Shown here: positions 54,153 through 61,534 of the stretch, in pieces
Layout: each line of letters opens with the position of its first letter
Numbering within the stretch: the stretch's first letter is position 1
Source: Bacteroidales bacterium
GTDB lineage: Bacteria; Bacteroidota; Bacteroidia; Bacteroidales; UBA12077
Assembly (NCBI GenBank): GCA_003446015.1
Contig: DMBU01000006.1
Coordinates: 709 to 64,355 of the forward strand
Direction of reading: 5' to 3'
Length of the DNA: 63,647 nt
Notes under the pieces: model-generated
The model's database searches: none
Told to the model about the DNA's origin: nothing
Seen by the model: only the letters and a program-made list of their open reading frames with translations
Made by a program: the position numbers and the translations under genes

Positions 54153-55241
54153 TTATTCACTATTCATTATTATGGTTTGCTTATGAATAGATTCCTGATG
54201 AATGGTTTTGAAAATTTTAGATATAAAATCAGGATTCAAATCTATTTGATTTGCTTTCTCTATAGTTTTTTTAACAATTGAATCCCAACGATTTGCTTGT
54301 AAGATTGTCATTTTATTTTCTTTCTTATATTTTCCAATGGATATAACTATTTCCATTCTCCTTTCAAGTTGCCTGATTATTTCGTCATCACACTTGTCAA
54401 TTTTAAAACGCAAATCTTCTAAGGTGTCAAGTGAAATACCTAAAGGTTTTACTTTTCGTAAAATAAGTCTGGTTAATAATTTATTTAATTCGGCGGGAGT
54501 TACTTGCTGTTGTGAGTCACTCCAGGCCGCATCGGGATTTGGATGAACCTCTATCATTAAACCATCGAAGCTTAAATCTATGGCTTTTTGAGATAAATCT
54601 TTTAGTAATTCTCGTTTACCTCCGATATGACTTGGATCGCAAATTATTGGAATATCAGGAATCATGGTCTTTAATTCTATTGGTATTTGCCATTGAGGAG
54701 TATTACGGTAAATACTTTTTTCAAATGTGGAAAAACCTCTATGGATTGCCCCAATTTTAGTAAGTCCTGCATTGCTTAATCGTTCAATTGCACCAATCCA
54801 TAATTCCAAATCCGGGTTTACAGGATTCTTTACAAGAACCGGTATATTTAATCCTTTTAGAGCATCAGCAATTTCCTGAATCGCAAAAGGATTAGCAGTT
54901 GTTCTGGCACCGATCCATAAAATGTCGACTCCTGCTTTTAATGCCTCGTAAACATGTTTTACATTAGCTACTTCGGTTGAAATCAGCATTCCTGTTTCTT
55001 TTTTAGCTGCTTTTAACCATTCTAAACCAATACTTCCTACTCCTTCAAACGAATTAGGACGAGTTCGAGGTTTCCAAATTCCGGCTCTAAGAATTTTAAT
55101 TCCAAACTCTTTTAATTTGATTGCCGAATCAATTACCTGATCCTCAGTTTCTGCACTGCAAGGACCCGCAATAATAAGTGGTTCTGTACAGGCATCAAGT
55201 CCCCAATTTGATAATTTGCTTATATTTAATTGATTATCCAT
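54153..55241 (-). CDS. Bifunctional DAHP synthase / chorismate mutase
   Basis: The 362-residue product has an N-terminal type I-beta DAHP synthase domain (about 1-255): IIAGPCSAETEDQV, RAGIWKPRTRPNSFEG, IGARTTANPF, GAIHRGFST and CDPSHIGGKRELL. It is joined to a C-terminal AroQ-type chorismate mutase (about 275-355, with LRFKIDKCDDEIIRQLERRMEI). The fusion catalyses the first step of the aromatic pathway and the branch to prephenate. In related fusions the mutase part also serves as a regulatory domain. It is the last gene of the pheA-aminotransferase-tyrA operon, one base after tyrA. Confidence 0.94.
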   Translation of the reverse strand: MDNQLNISKLSNWGLDACTEPLIIAGPCSAETEDQVIDSAIKLKEFGIKILRAGIWKPRTRPNSFEGVGSIGLEWLKAAKKETGMLISTEVANVKHVYEALKAGVDILWIGARTTANPFAIQEIADALKGLNIPVLVKNPVNPDLELWIGAIERLSNAGLTKIGAIHRGFSTFEKSIYRNTPQWQIPIELKTMIPDIPIICDPSHIGGKRELLKDLSQKAIDLSFDGLMIEVHPNPDAAWSDSQQQVTPAELNKLLTRLILRKVKPLGISLDTLEDLRFKIDKCDDEIIRQLERRMEIVISIGKYKKENKMTILQANRWDSIVKKTIEKANQIDLNPDFISKIFKTIHQESIHKQTIIMNSE

Positions 55242-55242
55242 G

Positions 55243-56079
55243 TTATACTATTTTTTTAATTCTATTTGCTTTTTGAATCAAATCGTTTATTTGAATTGAA
55301 TTGTTGTTTTCAATTGCATCTTTAAACTCATTAAGTTTTTCAATATAGGTATCCAGAACTGAAATTATATTATCAGAGTTGTGTTCAAATACAGGAGTCC
55401 ACATATCGGCTGCACTTTTTGCTAATCGAACTGTTGAATCAAAACCTCCGCTTGCTAAATCAAAAATATTTTTTTCATTCTTTTCTTTATCTAAAACGGT
55501 TAATGCCAAAGCAAAAGAGCTAATATGCGATATGTGTGATACATATGCTGCATGTACATCATGATTAAATGCATTCATAAAGAGCGGACGCATATTTAAA
55601 AAATCATACATTTTTCTTACCTGAACTAAGTATTCAGGCTTGCTTTCTTCGGTGTCACAAAATATTACTGCTTTTCCATCGAATAAACCCGACAGTGCTG
55701 ACCAGGGGCCTGAGTTTTCAGTTCCAGCCATAGGGTGTGTTGCAACATAATTTGATCGGTTTTTATGATATTTTACTCGTTCACAGATGTTTCCCTTAAT
55801 AGAACAGGTATCTATAACTATTTGGGCTTTTACAAGATCTAATATCTTTGGTAGCAATCGTATCGTTTCATTAGCCGGGATTGCCAGAATTACAAGATCT
55901 GTTTTTTCAATTGCATTTTCTAACATGCCAATTTCGTCAACTAATCCAATGTGTAATGCGGTATGTGCATGTAAGTTATTTGAATCGACACCAATGATAT
56001 GATTTGCAAATCCACGCTTTTTTAAATCAATGGCCATTGAGCCTCCAATTAAACCCAATCCAATTATACTTATTCGCAT
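55243..56079 (-). CDS. tyrA: Prephenate dehydrogenase
   Basis: The 278-residue product starts with the Rossmann motif IIGLGLIGGSMAIDLKKRG. It carries VIDTCSIKG, the conserved THPMAGTENSG and the helix YVSHISHISSFALAL. TyrA oxidises prephenate to hydroxyphenylpyruvate with NAD. There is no ACT domain, so enzyme-level tyrosine feedback is not evident; transcript attenuation upstream of the operon may be the main control. The start overlaps the aminotransferase end by 10 bases. Confidence 0.94.
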   Translation of the reverse strand: MRISIIGLGLIGGSMAIDLKKRGFANHIIGVDSNNLHAHTALHIGLVDEIGMLENAIEKTDLVILAIPANETIRLLPKILDLVKAQIVIDTCSIKGNICERVKYHKNRSNYVATHPMAGTENSGPWSALSGLFDGKAVIFCDTEESKPEYLVQVRKMYDFLNMRPLFMNAFNHDVHAAYVSHISHISSFALALTVLDKEKNEKNIFDLASGGFDSTVRLAKSAADMWTPVFEHNSDNIISVLDTYIEKLNEFKDAIENNNSIQINDLIQKANRIKKIV

Positions 56080-57242
56080 AATACGAAATGCTTTGATGTA
56101 ACTAATCTTTTTAAAGTTTTATTCAATTTATTTTGTGTTGCACACAGCGAAAAACGGATATACTGATTTCCATTTGAACCAAAAACAATTCCAGGCACAG
56201 CAAAAATTCCTAAATCATTTAATAAGTGATCGGAAAACTCATCTGAATCCATAAAGTCTTTTGGTATTTTAGCCCACACAAATAACCCGGAAGTTTCTTT
56301 ATTATACATACATTCAAGATGATCCAGTAATTTCCAAACGAGTTTTCTTCTTTCGGAATATTCACAATTTAATTCTGTATACCAATTGGAATCATGATTT
56401 AAGGCTATTGTAGCTGCTAATTGAATTGGTTTATACATACCCGAATCAAAATTGCTTTTAACTTTTAAAATATGATCTATGTTTTCCTTAGTTCCACCTA
56501 ACATTCCAATCCGCCAGCCAGCCATATTATGAGACTTGCTTAAGGAATTAAGTTCAACTACATTTTCATAATGCTCTAAAAAAGATAAAATGCTTAGTGG
56601 TTTTTTATTTAATATTAAACTGTAAGGATTATCATTGACCAATAGTACATTTTTAGACTTTGCCAGTTCTACTAAATCTTGTAAAGTATTTAAGTCAGCA
56701 ACTTTACCGCTTGGCATATGAGGGTAATTTATCCAAATTATCTTACATCTATCATTAATTAAAGACTCAATCTCTTCCAAATTTGGTAAGTAATTGTTCA
56801 GCTCTGTTAAATTATAATATTGAATATCAAGATTTAATAATTTTGAAACTGAAGTATAAGCAGGATATCCCGGATTTGGAATTAAAACTCTGTCGCCGGG
56901 ATTACAAAAGGCCATGCTAATATGCATAATGCCTTCTTTTGAACCAATAAGTGGTAATATCTCGTTTTTAGGATTTAACTTTACATCGTAAATATCAGAA
57001 TACCAATTGCTAAAGGCAACTCTTAGTTCATTAATTCCACGATAGGGTTGATACATATTACTTTCATCGATTGAAGAAGCACGTGAAAGTTCATGAATAA
57101 CTTCGGGATGGGGTGGAAGATCCGGACTTCCTATTCCCAGGTTAATAATATCTTTTCCTTGATCTTGCAACTGTTTTACTTCAGCAAGCTTTTTGGAAAA
57201 ATAATATTCATTTACCTGATTAATTCTGTTTGCTGGTTTCAT
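56070..57242 (-). CDS. PLP-dependent aminotransferase of the aromatic operon
   Basis: I start this class I aminotransferase at the ATG at 57242 (KPANRINQVNEYYFSKKL). The frame is open 17 codons further upstream, but that would lie deep in pheA. It has INLGIGSPDLPPHPEV, the PLP lysine in ELNSLSKSHNMAGWRIG and IRFSLC near the end. In this position it most likely makes phenylalanine and tyrosine from their keto acids, though aspartate or LL-diaminopimelate activity cannot be excluded. It overlaps pheA by 23 bases and tyrA by 10. Confidence 0.9.
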   Translation of the reverse strand: MKPANRINQVNEYYFSKKLAEVKQLQDQGKDIINLGIGSPDLPPHPEVIHELSRASSIDESNMYQPYRGINELRVAFSNWYSDIYDVKLNPKNEILPLIGSKEGIMHISMAFCNPGDRVLIPNPGYPAYTSVSKLLNLDIQYYNLTELNNYLPNLEEIESLINDRCKIIWINYPHMPSGKVADLNTLQDLVELAKSKNVLLVNDNPYSLILNKKPLSILSFLEHYENVVELNSLSKSHNMAGWRIGMLGGTKENIDHILKVKSNFDSGMYKPIQLAATIALNHDSNWYTELNCEYSERRKLVWKLLDHLECMYNKETSGLFVWAKIPKDFMDSDEFSDHLLNDLGIFAVPGIVFGSNGNQYIRFSLCATQNKLNKTLKRLVTSKHFVLCE

Positions 57243-58086
57243 TTTGTTCTTGATGTTTATGATTAAATGATTGCATTCCTGATTTATATTCACCTAATAT
57301 TTGCATTTCATCAACCAATGGTTTTAATGCATAAATCATTTGCCGATAGTTATTGACTAAACTAAACTGAACATCAATGTAAAACAGGTAATGCCAGGGC
57401 TCACCAATTAAGGGAACCGATTCAATTTTTGTTAAATTGATATCGTAAAATGAAATTGTATTCAGAAGGATAGCTAAACTCCCTTTTTTGTGAGTTAAGG
57501 TAATTGCAAGCGAAGCCTTATCATTTTCAAGGAATATTCCATTGCTTTCTTTATCAAGAATTAAAAATCTGGTATAGTTTTTCTTATTAGTTTCAATACT
57601 TTCTGCAATAATCTCTAATCCATAATATTCTGCAGCAAGTCGACTTCCAATTGCAGCAACTTCTGTTATTCGGTGCTTTGCAATATGCTTAATACTTAAT
57701 GCTGTATCTTCCGATTCAACCAGTCTTATTTTAGGATATTTCCTAAAGAATTCCCTGCATTGATCTAATGCCATGTGGTGTGAATTCACCTGATTTAAAT
57801 CTTCAATCTTAGTACCTGGTAAGGCTACCAGATTTTGCTTTATAGGAAGATACACTTCACCTTTAATTTTTAATCCCGATTGGCGAATCAAATTTAAATT
57901 GGTGTGGATGGTTCCCGAAATGGTGTTTTCAATGGCCATTACTCCATAGTCCGATTCGTGATTAAGAACAGAATGGATTACATCATCAAATGATTTTTGT
58001 GGAACAATTTCAATTTCTGAATTGAAATAATTTTTAGCAGCTTCTTCGTGAAAAGCGCCTTTGATACCTTGAATGCTAATTTTCAT
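57220..58086 (-). CDS. pheA: Prephenate dehydratase
   Basis: I start the gene at the ATG at 58086 (KISIQGIKGAFHEEAAKNYF); a GTG 12 codons upstream is less likely. The catalytic domain has GVMAIENTISGTI and the Thr-Arg-Phe motif in NYTRFLIL. A C-terminal ACT domain begins at SLAITLTHKKGSLAILL. The Phe-binding motif usually written ESRP is ESVP here, so feedback inhibition may be altered. There is no chorismate mutase domain; that activity is supplied by the fourth gene. It is the first structural gene after the tandem attenuators. Confidence 0.94.
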   Translation of the reverse strand: MKISIQGIKGAFHEEAAKNYFNSEIEIVPQKSFDDVIHSVLNHESDYGVMAIENTISGTIHTNLNLIRQSGLKIKGEVYLPIKQNLVALPGTKIEDLNQVNSHHMALDQCREFFRKYPKIRLVESEDTALSIKHIAKHRITEVAAIGSRLAAEYYGLEIIAESIETNKKNYTRFLILDKESNGIFLENDKASLAITLTHKKGSLAILLNTISFYDINLTKIESVPLIGEPWHYLFYIDVQFSLVNNYRQMIYALKPLVDEMQILGEYKSGMQSFNHKHQEQNETSKQN

Positions 58087-58184
58087 ATTTTTTTTGTTTG
58101 TTTGAAATTTGTAATATGCCACCGAGCCTAATACAAGCTCCAGTGTTTCTCAATAATTATTACTGTCATTGACTGTTTTTAAAT

Positions 58185-58217
58185 AAAAAAAGCGTCCCGG
58201 ATTTTCCCGGGACGCTT
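58185..58217 (-). terminator. Second attenuator terminator before pheA
   Basis: On the minus strand AAGCGTCCCGG and CCGGGACGCTT form a perfect 11-bp stem with a six-base loop and seven T. TCCCGGG of the left arm (58212-58206) can instead pair with CCCGGGA at 58265-58259, inside the second leader ORF. Confidence 0.9.
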
Positions 58218-58240
58218 GGTTAATGTTTTAGTTTATTTAT

Positions 58241-58333
58241 CTAATTAACGCATACAGCTCCCGGGTAACTTCTATAATAAAAGTAACCGAAATAGAAAAA
58301 AGAAGAGTTGTATACCAAACAGATGTTAATCAT
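58241..58333 (-). CDS. Second Phe/Tyr leader peptide of the aromatic operon
   Basis: The 30-codon ORF encodes MINICLVYNSSFFYFGYFYY and then RSYPGAVCVN. Four Phe and six Tyr make ten of thirty residues, with FFYFGYFYY at codons 12-20. The competing segment CCCGGGA lies just after the aromatic codons, inside the ORF. A ribosome reaching the stop codon would cover it and allow the terminator to form, while one stalled on Phe or Tyr codons would leave it free. Confidence 0.88.
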   Translation of the reverse strand: MINICLVYNSSFFYFGYFYYRSYPGAVCVN

Positions 58334-58350
58334 TGCAAAATTTTTTAAAT

Positions 58351-58380
58351 AAAAAAGGTCCTGCTTTTGGCAGAACCTTT
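58351..58380 (-). terminator. First attenuator terminator before pheA
   Basis: AAAGGTTCTGC and GCAGGACCTTT form an 11-bp stem (one G-T pair) with loop CAAAA, and a T run follows. GTTCTGC of its left arm can instead pair with GCAGGAC at 58417-58411, just after the first leader stop codon. Confidence 0.9.
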
Positions 58381-58419
58381 CTGTAATATTATTTACTTAA
58401 CTACATATTTGTCCTGCTT

Positions 58420-58473
58420 TCATTTATTAAAATAAAAGTAGAAGTAATAATATGTAGAAATTTGTTTGTTCAT
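58420..58473 (-). CDS. First Phe/Tyr leader peptide of the aromatic operon
   Basis: The 17-codon ORF encodes MNKQISTYYYFYFYFNK, with eight consecutive aromatic codons (five Tyr, three Phe). It begins 19 bases after a good promoter -7 box. A copy of the terminator right arm, GCAGGAC, starts three bases after the stop codon. The arrangement is that of a classic leader-peptide attenuator responding to charged tRNA-Phe and tRNA-Tyr. Confidence 0.9.
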   Translation of the reverse strand: MNKQISTYYYFYFYFNK

Positions 58474-58491
58474 TTTTGTTTTTATTCAAGA

Positions 58492-58520
58492 CAAATATAT
58501 TTATTTTTTTCAAAATCAAA
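58492..58520 (-). promoter_or_regulatory. Promoter of the aromatic operon leader
   Basis: On the minus strand TTTG (58520-58517), 17 bases and TATATTTG (58499-58492) match the Bacteroidota promoter. Transcription would start near 58485, just before the first leader ATG. Confidence 0.7.
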
Positions 58521-58587
58521 GTATTATTATAACTTTATTTTAGAATGCTTGTTTAAAGTAAAGATATTAAGAATGATTTAGTTTGAG

Positions 58588-58595
58588 TATCTTTG
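58588..58595 (+). promoter_or_regulatory. Candidate -7 box for the GNAT-nitrilase gene
   Basis: TATCTTTG matches TAnnTTTG and ends 22 bases before the ATG. No -33 box is clear. Confidence 0.5.
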
Positions 58596-58617
58596 TTTAA
58601 TATAAAAAAAGAATAAA

Positions 58618-60147
58618 ATGCAGGAAATTGAATCAGTTGAAATAAGGTATTTAAAAATTTCTGATTATCAGGAATTAAGATCGTCAATGCAGGAAGCATA
58701 TCCTAATTGGCCTGGGGCTTACTGGAAAGAATCACATTTGCAAAAGCTTTTAGATGTTTTTCCGGAGGGACAAATCGCAGTAGTAGTTAACGGAGTGGTT
58801 GTTGGTAGCGCGTTATCCTTAATTTTAAAATATGATCATTTTGGTGATGAACATACATATAAAGAAATAACAGGCAATTATACATTCAATACACATACTC
58901 CCAAAGGCGATGTTTTATATGGGATTGATGTTTTTGTAAAACCTGAATTCAGAGGATTGAGATTAGCTCGCAGGTTATATGATACACGCAAAGAACTATG
59001 TGAAAAACTGAATCTAAAAGCTATCATTTTTGGAGGACGCATTCCTTTTTATCATAAGTACGATAAAGAATTTACACCCAAAGAATATATTCAGAAAGTT
59101 AAATTGAAAGAAATTTACGATCCAACTTTAACTTTTCAGTTATCCAATGATTTTCACGTAAAAAAGATTCTTACTGATTATATGCCTGGAGATGAAGAAT
59201 CGAAAGACTATGCAGTTTTATTGGAGTGGGATAATATTTATTATACTAAGAAAACAGTTAAACTTACATCACAAAAATCGGTTGTTCGATTAGGTTTAAT
59301 TCAGTGGCAAATGCGCCAATACAAAACAGTTGATGAGCTTTTCGAACAAGTAGAGTTTTTTATAGATGCTGTTTCAGGATATAAAAGTGATTTTGCATTG
59401 TTTCCTGAATTCTTTAATGCTCCCTTAATGGCAAAATACAATCACTTATCGGAGCCGGAAGCAATTCGAGAACTAGCTACATTCACGGATGAAATGCTTG
59501 AACGATTTTTAAAACTTGCAATTAGTTATAATGTGAATATAATAACCGGAAGCATGCCATATCTGGAAGAAGATACTTTATATAATATAGGTTTCTTAGT
59601 TCGCAGAAATGGTACATATGAAAGGTACGAAAAAATTCATGTTACTCCTGATGAAACTAAATATTGGGGTGTTAAAGGAGGGAAAAAAATTGAAGTGTTT
59701 GAAACAGATTGCGGACCTGTAGGTGTTGTTATTTGTTATGATGTTGAGTTCCCTGAATTATCAAGACTACTGGCACAAGAAGGCATGAAAATTTTGTTTG
59801 TTCCATTTTTAACGGATACTCAAAATGGTTATTCGCGTGTTCGAAACTGTGCTCAGGCACGAGCAATTGAGAATGAATGTTATGTTGCCATAGCAGGTGC
59901 TGTTGGAAACTTACCTAAAGTTCATAATATGGATATTCAATATGCCCAATCGGGTGTGTTTACTCCCTGCGATTTTTCATTTCCTATTAATGGTATTAAA
60001 GCAGAAACAACACCTAATACCGAAATGATTTTGGTTGTAGATGTGGATTTGGATTTAATTGCTGAATTAAATCGTTATGGTAGTGTAAAAAATATGCGCG
60101 ATCGCAGAACCGATTTATACGAATTAAGATTAAAATCAGAAAATTAG
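58618..60147 (+). CDS. GNAT acetyltransferase-nitrilase fusion protein
   Basis: The 509-residue protein joins an N-terminal GNAT domain (about 1-205, with acetyl-CoA-site text VFVKPEFRGLRLARRLYD) to a C-terminal carbon-nitrogen hydrolase (about 222-505). The nitrilase triad is Glu264 in LFPEFFNAPL, Lys339 in RYEKIHVTPDE and Cys373 in VVICYDVEFPEL. Fusions of this kind are known in many bacteria, but the substrates are unknown to me. An amide is probably hydrolysed and an amine acetylated in linked steps. The following small membrane-protein gene is 23 bases away. Confidence 0.9.
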   Translation: MQEIESVEIRYLKISDYQELRSSMQEAYPNWPGAYWKESHLQKLLDVFPEGQIAVVVNGVVVGSALSLILKYDHFGDEHTYKEITGNYTFNTHTPKGDVLYGIDVFVKPEFRGLRLARRLYDTRKELCEKLNLKAIIFGGRIPFYHKYDKEFTPKEYIQKVKLKEIYDPTLTFQLSNDFHVKKILTDYMPGDEESKDYAVLLEWDNIYYTKKTVKLTSQKSVVRLGLIQWQMRQYKTVDELFEQVEFFIDAVSGYKSDFALFPEFFNAPLMAKYNHLSEPEAIRELATFTDEMLERFLKLAISYNVNIITGSMPYLEEDTLYNIGFLVRRNGTYERYEKIHVTPDETKYWGVKGGKKIEVFETDCGPVGVVICYDVEFPELSRLLAQEGMKILFVPFLTDTQNGYSRVRNCAQARAIENECYVAIAGAVGNLPKVHNMDIQYAQSGVFTPCDFSFPINGIKAETTPNTEMILVVDVDLDLIAELNRYGSVKNMRDRRTDLYELRLKSEN

Positions 60148-60170
60148 CATCACATTTTAACCCAAAGGAT

Positions 60171-60551
60171 ATGTCAGAAATTCTTATTCTTTCAATAGTT
60201 ACAATAAATTTAGCACTACTTTTTTACTCTATTGGGGTTTGGTCTGAACGATATTCAAAATACCTTAAAAAGTGGCATTTAGTAACTTTTTGGATTGGCT
60301 TTTCTTTTGATGTTACAGGGACTTTAGCCATGCACTTTATTTCTGATCGTCCTTTTGATTTTACAGATTCACACACGTTAACCGGGCAAATTGCTTTATG
60401 GTTAATGTTGGCTCATGCAAGCTGGGCTACTTATGTTATTCGAAAAAATAAAACGGAATTGCGTAAAAGCTTCCATCGGTATAGCATATTTGTATGGCTA
60501 ATTTGGCTAATCCCATATATCGGTGGAGCTTTGTTAGGATTTGGTGGATAA
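60171..60551 (+). CDS. HsmA-like small membrane protein
   Basis: The 126-residue protein has four membrane helices. Conserved-looking segments are YSIGVWSERYSKYLKKWHLV, FDVTGTLAMHFI and MLAHASWATYVIRKNK. It resembles the HsmA/TIGR03987 group of small membrane proteins, whose role is not established. It is probably co-transcribed with the fusion gene upstream and is followed by a hairpin repeat element. Confidence 0.75.
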   Translation: MSEILILSIVTINLALLFYSIGVWSERYSKYLKKWHLVTFWIGFSFDVTGTLAMHFISDRPFDFTDSHTLTGQIALWLMLAHASWATYVIRKNKTELRKSFHRYSIFVWLIWLIPYIGGALLGFGG

Positions 60552-60576
60552 ACTTTTAGATCCCAAAATTAATTGC

Positions 60577-60741
60577 AAGTGGGTGTCTAAAAAGTAGGGA
60601 AATAAATATTATCCGTAATTATTTACTTCGGGTAGCTTTGCGTATTCTTTGTGAACCTCTGTGCAACAGTTTTTTAAATTATATCGCAAAGTTGCGCAAA
60701 GTAAACACAAAGTGCCACAAAGACTTTTTAAACACTCACTT
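60577..60741. repeat. Hairpin repeat element with 19-base inverted ends
   Basis: AAGTGGGTGTCTAAAAAGT at the left and the reverse complement of AAGTGAGTGTTTAAAAAGT at the right differ at two positions. The left inner part has CTTTGCG and CTTTGTG units; the right inner part has CGCAAAG and CACAAAG units spaced 10, 11 and 10 bases. It fills the gap between convergent genes. Confidence 0.75.
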
Positions 60742-60763
60742 CACTTAATAAGAATAGTTACAT

Positions 60764-61357
60764 TCACTTATGTCTTGCAGCTAATACTTTAACAATATCT
60801 TCTATTTTAAATCCTTTAGCTGATAGCAATACAAGCAAGTGATAAACTAAGTCAGCCGCTTCGTTTAAAAATAAGTCATTATTATTATCTTTCGATTCTA
60901 TAATTAATTCAACAGCTTCTTCGCCCACTTTTTGTGCAATTTTATTGATCCCTTTTTCAAAAAGCATAGTGGTATAGGAACCTTCAGGCTTTTCTATTTT
61001 TCGTTGATCAATTATTTTTTGCAGGTAATTCAAATCGAATAATTCATTTTTACTACCAAAACAAGTTTTTTCGCCAGTATGACAAACCGCACCAGAGGGT
61101 TGTACCAGAATCAGTAAAGTATCATTATCGCAATCCGGTATGATTTCCATTACTTTTAGAAAGTTTCCACTTGTTTCTCCTTTTGTCCAAAGTTCTTTTC
61201 GGGTTCGACTATAGAAAGTTACCAACTTTTCTTTAATTGTTTTTTCATAAGCTTCTTCGTTCATAAACCCAAGCATGAGTACTTCTCGCGTGTTGTAATC
61301 CTGGATTATTGCAGGAATTAGTTCGTTTAGTTTATTGAAGTTTAAATTTCGTTTCAT
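60764..61357 (-). CDS. hisI: Phosphoribosyl-AMP cyclohydrolase / phosphoribosyl-ATP pyrophosphatase
   Basis: The 197-residue HisIE fusion has the HisI domain first (about 1-105). Its motifs are LMLGFMNEEAYEKT, FYSRTRKELWTKGETSGN, the metal-site DCDNDT and GAVCHTG with Cys ligands. The HisE helical domain follows (about 110-197, with AQKVGEEAVELIIESK and EAADLVYHLLVLL). It catalyses steps two and three of histidine synthesis. It is the last his gene in the window and is separated from hisF by 177 bases of heptamer-type repeat. Confidence 0.96.
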   Translation of the reverse strand: MKRNLNFNKLNELIPAIIQDYNTREVLMLGFMNEEAYEKTIKEKLVTFYSRTRKELWTKGETSGNFLKVMEIIPDCDNDTLLILVQPSGAVCHTGEKTCFGSKNELFDLNYLQKIIDQRKIEKPEGSYTTMLFEKGINKIAQKVGEEAVELIIESKDNNNDLFLNEAADLVYHLLVLLSAKGFKIEDIVKVLAARHK

Positions 61358-61390
61358 TTTTAATATCAGGTATTAATTGTTTTTAAATTT

Positions 61391-61476
61391 CTTTGCGAAC
61401 CTTTGAGGCTTCTTCGCGAACCTTTGTGTTATAATATATAAGTTGTTTCACAAAGTAGACGCAAAGTTGCCGTTAA
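61391..61476. repeat. Heptamer hairpin repeat between hisF and hisIE
   Basis: TTTGCGA, ACCTTTG, AGGCTTC, TTCGCGA and ACCTTTG run without gaps, then an AT-rich centre, then inverted units CACAAAG and ACGCAAAG. It has the same core as the elements at 53.3 and 60.6 kb, but I see no clear inverted ends. Confidence 0.6.
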
Positions 61477-61534
61477 GAAATAAGATAAAAATGTAGTCAC
61501 TCATTTTTTTGAAAAGACATTTAAGAAAGAATAT

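Noticed and set aside
58128..58169. 13-codon ORF (MTVIIIEKHWSLY) between the second attenuator and pheA
   Set aside because: It has only one Trp, one Tyr and no Phe, and no terminator follows, so I do not call it a third leader.
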